DNA of 64,000 bases from Thiobacillus sp. (GTDB taxonomy: Bacteria > Pseudomonadota > Gammaproteobacteria > Burkholderiales > Thiobacillaceae): the NCBI GenBank assembly GCA_019459055.1, contig JAIBEI010000007.1, forward strand, positions 1 through 64,000, written 5' to 3'. Shown piece by piece: positions 1 to 9,216 of the stretch; position 1 is the stretch's first letter; every line of letters begins with the position of its first letter. Both the position numbers and the translations under genes were made by a program. The notes under the pieces are model-generated. The model had not been told where the DNA came from. It did no database searches and worked only from the letters and a program-made list of their open reading frames with translations.

Positions 1-1
1 C

Positions 2-145
2 GCGCAGCAAACCCGTCACCTGGCAGTAATTGATCGGCGTCGCGCCGTGGTCCCAGGCGCTGGCCGCCAGGCAGACCGCGAGGCGGGCGTCGTCGAACTG
101 GCCGTCGTGATACAGCACGCCGCCGCGCAAACCATCGGCGCCGCC
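2..145 (-). pseudogene. glpD: Inverted internal fragment of glpD (glycerol-3-phosphate dehydrogenase)
   Basis: Read on the minus strand this stretch gives about 47 residues beginning GADGLRGGVLYHDGQFDDAR and ending NYCQVTGLLR. This is the conserved FAD-domain segment of aerobic glycerol-3-phosphate dehydrogenase (family pattern GVxYxDGQFDDARL...NYxxVTGL). The plus-strand glpD that begins just downstream lacks exactly this segment, and the two pieces would be nearly consecutive in an intact protein, with only roughly 10-15 residues missing between them. The fragment is therefore in the wrong orientation relative to the rest of the gene. A poly-C junction separates them. The simplest explanation is a fold-back or chimeric contig end; a true inversion is possible but less likely. 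Confidence 0.8.
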
Positions 146-206
146 CCCCCGGGTAAACCCGCGGGGGTTTGGGCGCCACCCACCCCCCCCGCCCCCCCCC
201 CCCCGC
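143..206. other. Low-complexity poly-C junction between two opposed glpD pieces
   Basis: The sequence is dominated by runs of C (7 to 13 long) with a short palindromic patch around 150-170 (CCCGGGTAAACCCGCGGG). It encodes nothing resembling GlpD and sits exactly where the reading direction of glpD flips. It looks like unreliable sequence at a contig edge rather than a biological element. Confidence 0.6.
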
Positions 207-224
207 GACCCCGAAACCGGCGCC

Positions 225-1217
225 TTGTACGACATCCCCGGGCGCGGGGTGGTCAACGCCACCGGGGTGTTCTGCGATTCGATCCGTCGCATGGCCGAAC
301 CCGGCGCCGCCGCGCTGGTGGCGCCCAGCCAGGGCGCGCACATCGTGCTGGAGCGGCGCTTTCTGCCCGGCCGCAATGCGATCATGGTGCCGAAGACCGA
401 CGACGGCCGGGTGCTGTTCATCATTCCGTGGCAGGACCGGCTGCTGGTCGGCACCACCGACACGCCGGTCGAGGATGTCGAGGCCGAGCCGCGCGCACAG
501 CCGGCGGAGATCGATTTCCTGCTCGAACACGCCGGGCGCTACCTGCAGGAAGCGCCGCGCCGGCAGGACGTGCTGAGCGTATTCGCCGGGCTGCGCCCGC
601 TGGTGCGCGCCGGCAGCGGGCGCGCAACTTCGGCGCTGGCGCGCGATCACCTGCTGCGCGAGGAATCCGGCCTCGTCAGCATCACGGGCGGCAAGTGGAC
701 GACCTATCGCGAAATGGCCGAGCAGACCGTCGACGCTGCCGCCCGCGTCGCGCAACTGCCCGCCCGCCCCTGCCGCACCGCGAACCTGCCGCTGCATGGC
801 GCCACCGCCGAAGCTGCGCCGAGCCCGCTACGGGTGTACGGCGCGGACGCCGGCGCGGTGCAGGCGCTGGCGTCCGCGGGGGCGCGGCCGGACTGGGCCG
901 TGCGCCTGCATCCGCGGCTGCCCTACATCGGCGCCGAAGTGGTGTGGGCGGCGCAGCACGAAATGGCGCGCAGCGTGCAGGACGTGCTCGCGCGGCGCAC
1001 CCCTGCGCTGCTGCTGGACGCGCGCGCCAGCATCGAGGCCGCGCCCCGGGTGGCGTCCTTGCTGGCCGGCGCACTGGGCCGCGATGCCGCCTGGCAGACG
1101 CACGAGGTGGCAGCGTTTACCGAGTTCGCCCTCGACTATCTGACACCCGAGATCCTGGCGGCGGATTTTCCGACGACGTCGGTGGTGCGCGCACAGCGCA
1201 GGCGCCATACGAAGTAG
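225..1217 (+). CDS. glpD: Glycerol-3-phosphate dehydrogenase, C-terminal part (5' end missing)
   Basis: FAD-dependent oxidation of sn-glycerol 3-phosphate to dihydroxyacetone phosphate, feeding electrons to the quinone pool at the inner membrane. Coding similarity already starts near 207 (DPETGALYDIPGRG); the listed start is only the first possible initiator (TTG) and is not a biological start. Visible family features are VVNATGVF early on, the MVPKTDDGRVLFIIPW and GTTDTP segment, FAGLRPLV and SITGGKWTTYREMA, followed by the C-terminal helical domain. About 330 of an expected roughly 500 residues are present. The missing N-terminal FAD-binding region is partly found inverted at 2-145. Either the assembly is broken here or the gene is inactivated. 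Confidence 0.85.
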   Translation: MYDIPGRGVVNATGVFCDSIRRMAEPGAAALVAPSQGAHIVLERRFLPGRNAIMVPKTDDGRVLFIIPWQDRLLVGTTDTPVEDVEAEPRAQPAEIDFLLEHAGRYLQEAPRRQDVLSVFAGLRPLVRAGSGRATSALARDHLLREESGLVSITGGKWTTYREMAEQTVDAAARVAQLPARPCRTANLPLHGATAEAAPSPLRVYGADAGAVQALASAGARPDWAVRLHPRLPYIGAEVVWAAQHEMARSVQDVLARRTPALLLDARASIEAAPRVASLLAGALGRDAAWQTHEVAAFTEFALDYLTPEILAADFPTTSVVRAQRRRHTK

Positions 1218-1419
1218 GGGCGGCGCGACGGCTGGCTGCATAGGGCCGGGGCCGCTTCCTCGTCGGGAGAAAGACCGGCGACCATCAGACGGCCAGTCGG
1301 CTCACGAACGGAGCGAATATAAAGTCACGCATTCCCGCGTAAGGAGCTATGATCATTTTGTGCCGTGTCTGCTTCTGCAAACCCGGCCGTACTTCCGGAG
1401 TCGTTGCAAGGAGATCCCC

Positions 1420-1548
1420 ATGGCAAAAGGCCAGTTACGTAAAAGCAAGGAAGCAAAGAAACCCAAGAAACCGAAGCAGGTTGTTGTTCCGGTTGGATCG
1501 TTCATCACCCCGCCCAAAGCAGACAAGCCGACAAAAGGCCAACGCTGA
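1420..1548 (+). CDS. Small, very basic conserved hypothetical protein (42 aa)
   Basis: A 42-residue protein starting MAKGQLRKSKEAKKPKKPKQ and ending PPKADKPTKGQR. Lysine and arginine make up more than a third of it, and there is no membrane segment. The start is fixed by a strong ribosome-binding site (AAGGAG at 1408-1413, seven bases before the ATG); longer in-frame starts upstream lack one. A well-formed terminator follows 18 bases after the stop, so this is a complete short transcription unit. A possible -10 box (TATGAT, 1348-1353) lies about 70 bases upstream, without a convincing -35. Composition suggests binding to nucleic acid or the ribosome, but no family with known function was recognised. 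Confidence 0.75.
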   Translation: MAKGQLRKSKEAKKPKKPKQVVVPVGSFITPPKADKPTKGQR

Positions 1549-1566
1549 TCTTTGCTGGAGCCCCAA

Positions 1567-1595
1567 ACAAACGCCACCGTCGAGGTGGCGTTTGT
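1567..1595 (+). terminator. Rho-independent terminator after the 42-aa gene
   Basis: A 12-bp perfect stem (1567-1578 with 1584-1595, centred on CGCCACC/GGTGGCG) with a 5-base loop, flanked by A-rich sequence on the left and TTTGT on the right. It lies 18 bases past the stop codon of the small basic protein. Confidence 0.75.
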
Positions 1596-1674
1596 ACATC
1601 CGGGGCCGGCGTCGCAGCTGGACTGAAGTGCCCGGGTTTTCCGGACGGCTTTAATTGGCGACAATGACCTACGT

Positions 1675-2436
1675 ATGGGTACCGCCACCTTCCGCTTTTA
1701 TGAAGAACTGAACGACTTCCTGGCGCCGGACCGGCGCAGGCAGGAATTCACCGTGCCGTGCGCGCGGGCGGCGACCACCAAGCACATGATCGAGGCGCTC
1801 GGCGTGCCGCACACCGAGGTCGAGCTGATCCTGGTGAACGGCGAGTCGGTGGACTTCAACCGGCAGCTCGAGGATGGCGACCGGGTGGCGGTGTATCCCC
1901 GCTTCGAGGCGATGGATGTCACGCCCTTGCTGCGGGTGCGCGAGCAGCCCTTGCGCGAACCGCGCTTCGTGGCGGACGCGCACCTCGGCGGACTCGCCCA
2001 CATGCTGCGCATGCTGGGGTTCGACACGCTGTACGATAATCACTTTCAGGACGACGCCATCGTGGTGATTGCCGAGCGCGACGGCCGCATCGTGCTGACG
2101 CGCGACCGCGAGCTGTTGAAGCGGCGCGCGGTGACGCATGGCTGCTATGTGCACGCGCTGAAATCCGAGCAGCAGCTGCGTGAGGTCGTCGAACGGCTGG
2201 ATCTGGCGCGCAGTGCGCGGCCGTTCACCCTGTGCCTGCACTGCAACACGCCGCTGCGTGCCGTCGACAAGGCGAGCGTGCTGGATCGCCTGCCGCCGAA
2301 GGTGCGCGAACACTACGAGCGCTTCAGCACCTGCGATGGATGCGGGCGCGTGTACTGGGAGGGCTCGCACTGGCGCAACATGCGGCGCTTGCTGGATGGG
2401 GTGCTGCCCGAAGAACGGGCGGATAGCGGCGGATGA
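1675..2436 (+). CDS. Mut7-C RNase domain protein with N-terminal ubiquitin-like domain
   Basis: 253 residues in two parts. Residues 1-80 form a ThiS/MoaD-like beta-grasp (ubiquitin-like) domain ending in DGDRVAVYPRFE. Residues ~95-245 are a Mut7-C domain, a PIN-like nuclease fold: the start FVADAHLGGLAHMLRMLGFD carries the conserved acidic residue, followed by VVIAERDGRIVLTRDRELL. A zinc ribbon closes the domain (CLHC at ~187-190 and CDGCG at ~221-225). Members of this family are predicted RNases of uncertain substrate; the domain is named for C. elegans Mut-7. The gene stands between the small basic gene and a cytochrome, with no obvious operon partner. The ATG used gives the full beta-grasp domain; no strong ribosome-binding site is seen. 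Confidence 0.85.
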   Translation: MGTATFRFYEELNDFLAPDRRRQEFTVPCARAATTKHMIEALGVPHTEVELILVNGESVDFNRQLEDGDRVAVYPRFEAMDVTPLLRVREQPLREPRFVADAHLGGLAHMLRMLGFDTLYDNHFQDDAIVVIAERDGRIVLTRDRELLKRRAVTHGCYVHALKSEQQLREVVERLDLARSARPFTLCLHCNTPLRAVDKASVLDRLPPKVREHYERFSTCDGCGRVYWEGSHWRNMRRLLDGVLPEERADSGG

Positions 2437-2471
2437 GCCGCGCCGCGGCGCGCTTTTCGAGGAGGAATGCC

Positions 2472-2939
2472 ATGAAAGGAACCGGGACGAGCCTGCCTGC
2501 GCTGTTGTTTGTCGGGCTGGCGCTGTCCGCCTGCGAGCGGCCCGTCCCCGCTGCACCCGGCGCCGGTTCCGCCCCGCCTGATCGCTACCGGGACGCGCAG
2601 CAGATCGCGCGCGGGCAGGCCGTGTATACGCGGCACTGCCTGGAGTGTCACGGCGCGGCGGGCAAGGGATTGCCCGGCGACTGGCGCATCCGCGACGCGG
2701 ACGGCCGCTTCCCGCCGCCGCCGCTGGACGACAGCGCCCACGCCTGGCATCACCCCACCGCAGTGCTGCTGCAGATGATCCGCGAAGGCAGCCCCGGCGG
2801 GCAGGGCAACATGCCTGCCTGGCAGGGCAAGCTCTCCGAGCAGGCCATGCAGGATGTGGTGGCCTACATCAAGTCGCTGTGGTCCGACGAGGCATACCAG
2901 CTGTGGTGGAAGATGGAGCGGCAATCGCTCGAACCCTGA
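2472..2939 (+). CDS. Lipoprotein c-type cytochrome (monohaem)
   Basis: 155 residues. A lipoprotein signal with lipobox LSAC (Cys21) is followed by a Pro/Ala-rich linker and one class I cytochrome c domain. The haem motif CLECH lies at about residues 56-60. The likely Met ligand is in GNMPAW. The C-terminal helix AMQDVVAYIKSLW is typical of the family. The start is set by GAGGAGG about six bases upstream of ATG 2472; the in-frame ATG at 2433 would bury the signal peptide and has no such site. Expected to sit lipid-anchored on the periplasmic side and carry electrons, but the partner is unknown because no oxidoreductase is adjacent. Confidence 0.85.
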   Translation: MKGTGTSLPALLFVGLALSACERPVPAAPGAGSAPPDRYRDAQQIARGQAVYTRHCLECHGAAGKGLPGDWRIRDADGRFPPPPLDDSAHAWHHPTAVLLQMIREGSPGGQGNMPAWQGKLSEQAMQDVVAYIKSLWSDEAYQLWWKMERQSLEP

Positions 2940-3010
2940 TCGCATTGCGGCCTCTGTCACAGCGAAGCAGGTAAAATGCCGCCATTGACCCCCCAATCAG
3001 GAGCAACACC

Positions 3011-3406
3011 ATGAGCGAATACGGATTCGACACCCAGATCAGCGGCCCCTTCGACGCAGCCGTGGACAAGGTCACCGCCGCACTGAAAGCCGAAGGCTTC
3101 GGCGTGCTGACCGACATCGACGTGCAGGCCACCATGAAGGCCAAGCTCGATGTCGACCTCCGCCCCTATCGCATTCTCGGCGCCTGCAACCCGCCGCTGG
3201 CGCATCAGGCCATCAGCGCCGAGCCCGACGTCGGCATGCTGCTGCCGTGCAACGTCGTCGTGCGCGAGGAGGCGGACGGCAAGGTGACCGTGTCCTTCCT
3301 CGACCCCGGCATCATGCAAAAGCTGGTGAGCAATCCGGCCGTGCACGGCGTTGCGACCGAAGCGCGCGCGCGTTTGGTGCGGGTGAAGGACAGCCTCGCC
3401 GCCTGA
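3011..3406 (+). CDS. DUF302 domain-containing protein
   Basis: 131 residues, no signal peptide. The whole chain matches the DUF302 fold: [20 protein letters not shown] near the start, [15 protein letters not shown] in the middle and [12 protein letters not shown] before the C-terminal helix. DUF302 proteins are small alpha/beta proteins of unknown role, often found with sulfur or redox genes in chemolithotrophs. GGAG lies upstream of the ATG (AATCAGGAGCAACACC). A single-gene unit ending at the bidirectional terminator just downstream. Confidence 0.85.
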   Translation: MSEYGFDTQISGPFDAAVDKVTAALKAEGFGVLTDIDVQATMKAKLDVDLRPYRILGACNPPLAHQAISAEPDVGMLLPCNVVVREEADGKVTVSFLDPGIMQKLVSNPAVHGVATEARARLVRVKDSLAA

Positions 3407-3423
3407 GCGGTTTGCGGCCCACA

Positions 3424-3449
3424 AAAAAGCCCGCGTCCGCGGGCTTTTT
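3424..3449. terminator. Bidirectional terminator between convergent genes
   Basis: AAAAAGCCCGC paired with GCGGGCTTTTT around a GTCC loop. A and T runs on both sides make it usable from either direction. It separates the DUF302 gene (plus) from the convergent DUF2288 gene (minus), which ends seven bases beyond. Confidence 0.85.
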
Positions 3450-3455
3450 GTTGGG

Positions 3456-3770
3456 CTACGAATCCAGTCTTTTCAGCACTTCCTGCACCAGCACCCACGG
3501 CGCCACCACCACCGTCCAGAACATCGGCTGGCGCGCATGCCAGTCCTCGGCGTCGGCGAGTTCAGCGCGCGCGATGCGGCCCTCGGCCAGCCATTCCTGA
3601 ATGGTCGCCGCATCGTTCTCGGCCATGTGCAGCGCGGCGTCGATCAGGTCGACGCCAACGGCGACCTTGATGACGTCGCCACGCGCGAAATGGCGTTCGA
3701 GTTCGGGCCAGCCGAGCTGGGCGGTTTCGAGGTTGAGCTTGGCGCGGAGGATGTCGCTGGGCGTGGTCAT
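3456..3770 (-). CDS. DUF2288 family protein
   Basis: 104 residues starting MTTPSDILRAKLNLETAQL. The family features LxWPELxRHFARG and VDLIDAALHMAENDAATI are present, with a C-terminal ...EDWHARQPMFWTVVVAPWV. It is a soluble, mostly helical protein of unknown function found widely in beta- and gammaproteobacteria. A longer in-frame reading exists upstream, but it runs through a long inverted repeat and the radical SAM gene tail and is Arg/Pro/Ala-rich noise, so the ATG at 3770 is chosen. It lies downstream of the YgiQ-type gene on the same strand, separated by a hairpin. Confidence 0.8.
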   Translation of the reverse strand: MTTPSDILRAKLNLETAQLGWPELERHFARGDVIKVAVGVDLIDAALHMAENDAATIQEWLAEGRIARAELADAEDWHARQPMFWTVVVAPWVLVQEVLKRLDS

Positions 3771-3778
3771 GTGGAGGA

Positions 3779-3841
3779 GGGGCGCCCTCGCCCCGAATGG
3801 TTGGTGATTGCAAAGATGCGAAATCGGGGCGAGGGCGCCCC
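3779..3841. repeat. Long perfect inverted repeat (18-bp arms)
   Basis: Two 18-base arms (3779-3796 and 3824-3841; GGGGCGCCCTCGCCCCGA and its exact complement) flank a 27-base less GC-rich loop. It fills the gap between the YgiQ-type gene and the DUF2288 gene. There is no T-tract, so a plain Rho-independent terminator is unlikely. It may act as a 3'-end stabiliser or attenuator, or be a dispersed palindromic element. Confidence 0.75.
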
Positions 3842-3849
3842 ACCAAGAC

Positions 3850-6147
<2,298 letters not shown>

Positions 6148-6175
6148 GGGGGGATTTTACCCGTCTATAAAAGCA

Positions 6176-6221
6176 CAGGAGGGAAGGGGGCAGCCGGCAT
6201 GGCTAACCCCGTTCCCTCCTG
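6176..6221 (-). terminator. Terminator downstream of the FKBP gene
   Basis: CAGGAGGGAA (6176-6185) pairs with TTCCCTCCTG (6212-6221). The stem extends through GGGG/CCCC with one mismatch. Read on the minus strand the hairpin is followed by TGCTTTTATA. It sits between the end of the FKBP gene and the start of the YgiQ-type gene. Confidence 0.65.
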
Positions 6222-6242
6222 CTTGGAAACTGCAGGATAGAC

Positions 6243-6569
6243 TCAGCGAAGACCCAGCAGTTCCACTTCGAACACCAGCGTTGCGTTGGGCGGGATCACG
6301 CCGCCGGCGCCGCGTGCGCCGTAGCCCAGTTCCGGCGGGATGGTGAGCTTGCGCTTGCCGCCGATTTGCATGCCGGCGACGCCCTGGTCCCAGCCGGCGA
6401 TGACCTGGCCCGCGCCGAGGCGGAATTCGAACGGATCGTTGCGGTCGACGCTGGAGTCGAATTTCTTGCCGTCGGTGAGCCAGCCGGTGTAATGCACGGA
6501 AACGGTTTGCCCGGCGGTGGCGGTGGCGCCGTTGCCGACGACGAGGTCTTCGATGATGAGTTCGCTCAT
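6243..6569 (-). CDS. FKBP-type peptidyl-prolyl cis-trans isomerase
   Basis: 108 residues, a single minimal FKBP domain without a signal peptide, so cytoplasmic. Conserved pieces are [37 protein letters not shown] and [18 protein letters not shown], with the final FEVELLGLR. The active-site Tyr, Asp, Phe, Val-Ile and Trp positions of the family are present. Catalyses proline isomerisation in protein folding. The start MSELIIEDL is used; the in-frame upstream stretch [14 protein letters not shown] is not part of the fold. It is a single-gene unit with its own terminator. Confidence 0.92.
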   Translation of the reverse strand: MSELIIEDLVVGNGATATAGQTVSVHYTGWLTDGKKFDSSVDRNDPFEFRLGAGQVIAGWDQGVAGMQIGGKRKLTIPPELGYGARGAGGVIPPNATLVFEVELLGLR

Positions 6570-6673
6570 GGATTCAGTCCCTGGAGTGTGAAGTTTGCAA
6601 TGGGCGCGCATGTGACAGGCGATGCGCGAAGTCGTTCATTTTCTCACGTTTCCAGCCCCGGGCGAACCCGGGC

Positions 6674-8071
6674 TCAGCGCCACTCGGCCGGCAGGTAATA
6701 GGCGTCGGGATCGACCTCGATAGGGATTTCGGTGACGCTGCTGGCGTCCGGCGGCGCGTCGCGCAGCACGACCTGCGGGAAAGCCAGCACCACGGCGACC
6801 ATGAACAGCTGGATGACCAGGAAGGGAATGGCGCCCCGGTAGATGTCGGCGGTGCGGATCGACTTCGGCGCGACGCTCTTCAGGTAGAACAGGGCGAAGC
6901 CGAACGGCGGGTGCATGAAAGCGGTCTGCATGTTGACCGCGAGCATGACGCCGAACCAGATCGGCTCGATGCCGAGCTTGTAAGCGATGGGGCCCACCAG
7001 CGGCACCACGATGAAGGCGATCTCGAAGAAGTCGAGGAAGAACGCCAGCGTGAACACCATCAGGTTGACCACGGTGAGGAAGCCGAGCACGCCGCCGGGC
7101 AGCTGGTCGAACAGGTGCTCGACCCACACGTCGCCGTCGAGCCCGCGGAACACCAGGGTGAAGATGGTCGAGCCGATCAGGATGAAGATGACGAAGGTGG
7201 TGAGCTTGGTGGTGCTGTCCATCGCCTGCGTCAGTCGCAGCCGGGACAGGCGCCCACGCGCCAGCGCCAGCAGCAGCGCGCCGGCGGCGCCCATCGCGCC
7301 GCCCTCGGTGGGCGTCGCGACGCCGAGGAAAATGGTGCCGAGCACCAGGAAAATCAGCACCAGCGGCGGCAGCAGCGTGGTCAGCACGCGCAGCAACAGG
7401 GCGGTACTTTGCAGGGTGCGCGCAGACGCCGGCATGGCGGGCGCGGCGTGCGGCCTGAACAGCGTCACGCCGAACACATAGAGCAGATACAGCCCGACCA
7501 GCGCCAGGCCAGGGACGAGCGCGCCCTTGTACATGTCGCCGACCGAGGCGCCGAGCTGGTCGGCCAGCACGATCAGGACCAGGGACGGCGGCACGATCTG
7601 CGCCAGCGTGCCGGAGGCGGCGATGACGCCGGACGCCAGCCGCTTGTCGTAGCCGTAGCGCAGCATCACCGGCAGCGAGATCAGGCCCATTGCGATGACG
7701 GTGGCGGCAACCACCCCGGTGGTGGCGGCCAAGAGGCCGCCGACCAGGATCACCGCGTAGGCGAGACCGCCGCGCAAGGAGCCGAACAGCTGGCCGATGG
7801 TGTCGAGCAGGTCTTCGGCCATGCCGGAGCGTTCGAGGATCAGCCCCATGAAGGCGAAGAAGGGGATCGCCAGCAGCGTCGGGTTGGCGACGATGCCGTA
7901 GACACGCTCGGGTAGCGCATGCAGCAGCGAGAGATCGAACAGTCCGGTGGCAATGCCGATGCCGGCGAACAAGAGGCCGTTGGCGGCGAGCGCGAACGCC
8001 ACCGGATAGCCCAACAGCAGGAAGGCCACCAGCCCTGCGAACATCAGCGGCGCCAGGATTCCGGCGTCCAT
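6674..8071 (-). CDS. TRAP transporter large permease (DctM-type)
   Basis: 465 residues with about 12-13 hydrophobic segments. Opens LAPLMFAGLVAFLLLGYPVA, the usual DctM beginning, and has the IVPPSLVLIVLADQLG and VATPTEGGAMGAAGALLL signatures. It forms the Na+-driven translocation subunit of a tripartite uptake system for an organic acid. Its ATG is a few bases from the stop of the small permease gene (coordinates 8071 shared), so the two are translationally coupled. The C-terminal ~45 residues (after LAFPQVVLRDAPPD) are an extra hydrophilic tail. No solute-binding DctP gene lies beside it, so the substrate cannot be predicted. Confidence 0.9.
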   Translation of the reverse strand: MDAGILAPLMFAGLVAFLLLGYPVAFALAANGLLFAGIGIATGLFDLSLLHALPERVYGIVANPTLLAIPFFAFMGLILERSGMAEDLLDTIGQLFGSLRGGLAYAVILVGGLLAATTGVVAATVIAMGLISLPVMLRYGYDKRLASGVIAASGTLAQIVPPSLVLIVLADQLGASVGDMYKGALVPGLALVGLYLLYVFGVTLFRPHAAPAMPASARTLQSTALLLRVLTTLLPPLVLIFLVLGTIFLGVATPTEGGAMGAAGALLLALARGRLSRLRLTQAMDSTTKLTTFVIFILIGSTIFTLVFRGLDGDVWVEHLFDQLPGGVLGFLTVVNLMVFTLAFFLDFFEIAFIVVPLVGPIAYKLGIEPIWFGVMLAVNMQTAFMHPPFGFALFYLKSVAPKSIRTADIYRGAIPFLVIQLFMVAVVLAFPQVVLRDAPPDASSVTEIPIEVDPDAYYLPAEWR

Positions 8072-8610
8072 CAGACCTCCTCTTCCGGCTCTTCGCGCGG
8101 CAGTTCCAGATGCCCGGACAGCACGCCGACCCGCTTGATCACCTCGGCCACCCCCTGCAGCGCGAGCAGGAAAAATCCTGCCGGCAGCAGCAGTTTCACC
8201 GGCCAGCGCACGAGGCCGCCGGCGTCGGGCGACATTTCGTGCGTCACCCAGGCCTCATGGAACATCGGCCAAGCCAGCCAGGCCAGCAGCAGCGCCATCG
8301 GCAGCAGGAACAGCAGGCCGCCGATCAAATCGACCCATGCCTGCCCGCGCGGGCCGAGGCGGTTGTAGAAGATGTCGATGCGCACATGGCCGTTGTGCTT
8401 CAGCGTATAGCCCGCCGCCATCAGGAACATCGCACCGAACAGGTACCACTGGATTTCCAGCCAGGCATTCGAGCTTGCGCCGAGCAGATAACGGCTGAGC
8501 GCGTTGCCCGCCGAAATCAGCGTGGCGGCGAGCACCAGCCAGATGACTACGCGGCCCACGTGTTCGGTCAGCGCGTCGATGGCGCGCGCCAGCGCGAGCA
8601 GGGCCTTCAC
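8071..8610 (-). CDS. TRAP transporter small permease (DctQ-type)
   Basis: 179 residues, four membrane segments, with the DctQ pattern GNALSRYLLGASSNAWLEIQ and HNGHVRIDIFYNRL. It is the small membrane partner of the DctM-type protein encoded just after it. Start: GTG at 8608-8610, sharing bases with the TGA of the upstream esterase (GTGA), which indicates translational coupling. No ATG near the expected N-terminus fits. The C-terminus ends in an acidic EEPEEEV tail. Confidence 0.85.
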   Translation of the reverse strand: MKALLALARAIDALTEHVGRVVIWLVLAATLISAGNALSRYLLGASSNAWLEIQWYLFGAMFLMAAGYTLKHNGHVRIDIFYNRLGPRGQAWVDLIGGLLFLLPMALLLAWLAWPMFHEAWVTHEMSPDAGGLVRWPVKLLLPAGFFLLALQGVAEVIKRVGVLSGHLELPREEPEEEV

Positions 8611-9215
8611 AACGCGCCGGCCTCGACTAGGAATTCGGCCAGCCGCTCGGCGACCACGCGATAGCCGGCGGCATTGGCGTGGATGGGGTCGGACTTGAGG
8701 CGGTTGTCCTTCAGCACGTCGCTGAAGATGTCCTGCTCCAGCGGCAGGCCCATATCTTCGGCGATGCGGGCGTAGAAGTCCGGTGCGCCGCCGAACAGCT
8801 TCGGTGCGGGCACGCCGATCAGCACCACGTTGGCGCCGCTGGCGCGGATGGTCTGCACCAGCAGGCGCAGGTTGTTTTCGGTGGCGGATTCGGACTGCTT
8901 TCTCAGCATGTCGTTGCCGCCCAGGCACAGCAGCACCAGGCGCGGCTGGTGTTCTTCCAGCACTGCGGGCAGGCGCTGCAAAGCCGAGGCGGTGGTGTCG
9001 CCGGGCACCCCGGCGTTGATTACGGTGCGGCCGCTGAGCGACGCCAGCACGGCAGGATAGGCCGTGTCTGCGCTGGCGCTGGTGCCGTGGGTGAGGCTGT
9101 CGCCGAAGGCGACGATGACGTCGTTCGCATTGAGCTTCGGCAGCGTCGGCGCGCGGTCGCACGCGGCCAGAAACAGTACAAGGAGCGCAACGAAAAAACG
9201 ATGCGCATGGACCAT
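8607..9215 (-). CDS. SGNH/GDSL esterase (TesA/arylesterase-like), lipoprotein
   Basis: 202 residues. The N-terminus MVHAHRFFVALLVLFLAAC is a lipoprotein signal (lipobox LAAC). The four SGNH blocks are visible: FGDSLTHG with the nucleophile Ser, the Gly block at NAGVPGDTT, GGND, and DPIHANAAGY carrying the Asp-His pair. Family enzymes (TesA, thioesterase I/lysophospholipase L1) cleave thioester, ester or lysophospholipid bonds in the periplasm. It lies between pmbA (2 bases upstream) and the TRAP genes (4-base overlap), so all four are probably co-transcribed. Confidence 0.88.
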   Translation of the reverse strand: MVHAHRFFVALLVLFLAACDRAPTLPKLNANDVIVAFGDSLTHGTSASADTAYPAVLASLSGRTVINAGVPGDTTASALQRLPAVLEEHQPRLVLLCLGGNDMLRKQSESATENNLRLLVQTIRASGANVVLIGVPAPKLFGGAPDFYARIAEDMGLPLEQDIFSDVLKDNRLKSDPIHANAAGYRVVAERLAEFLVEAGAL

Positions 9216-9216
9216 G

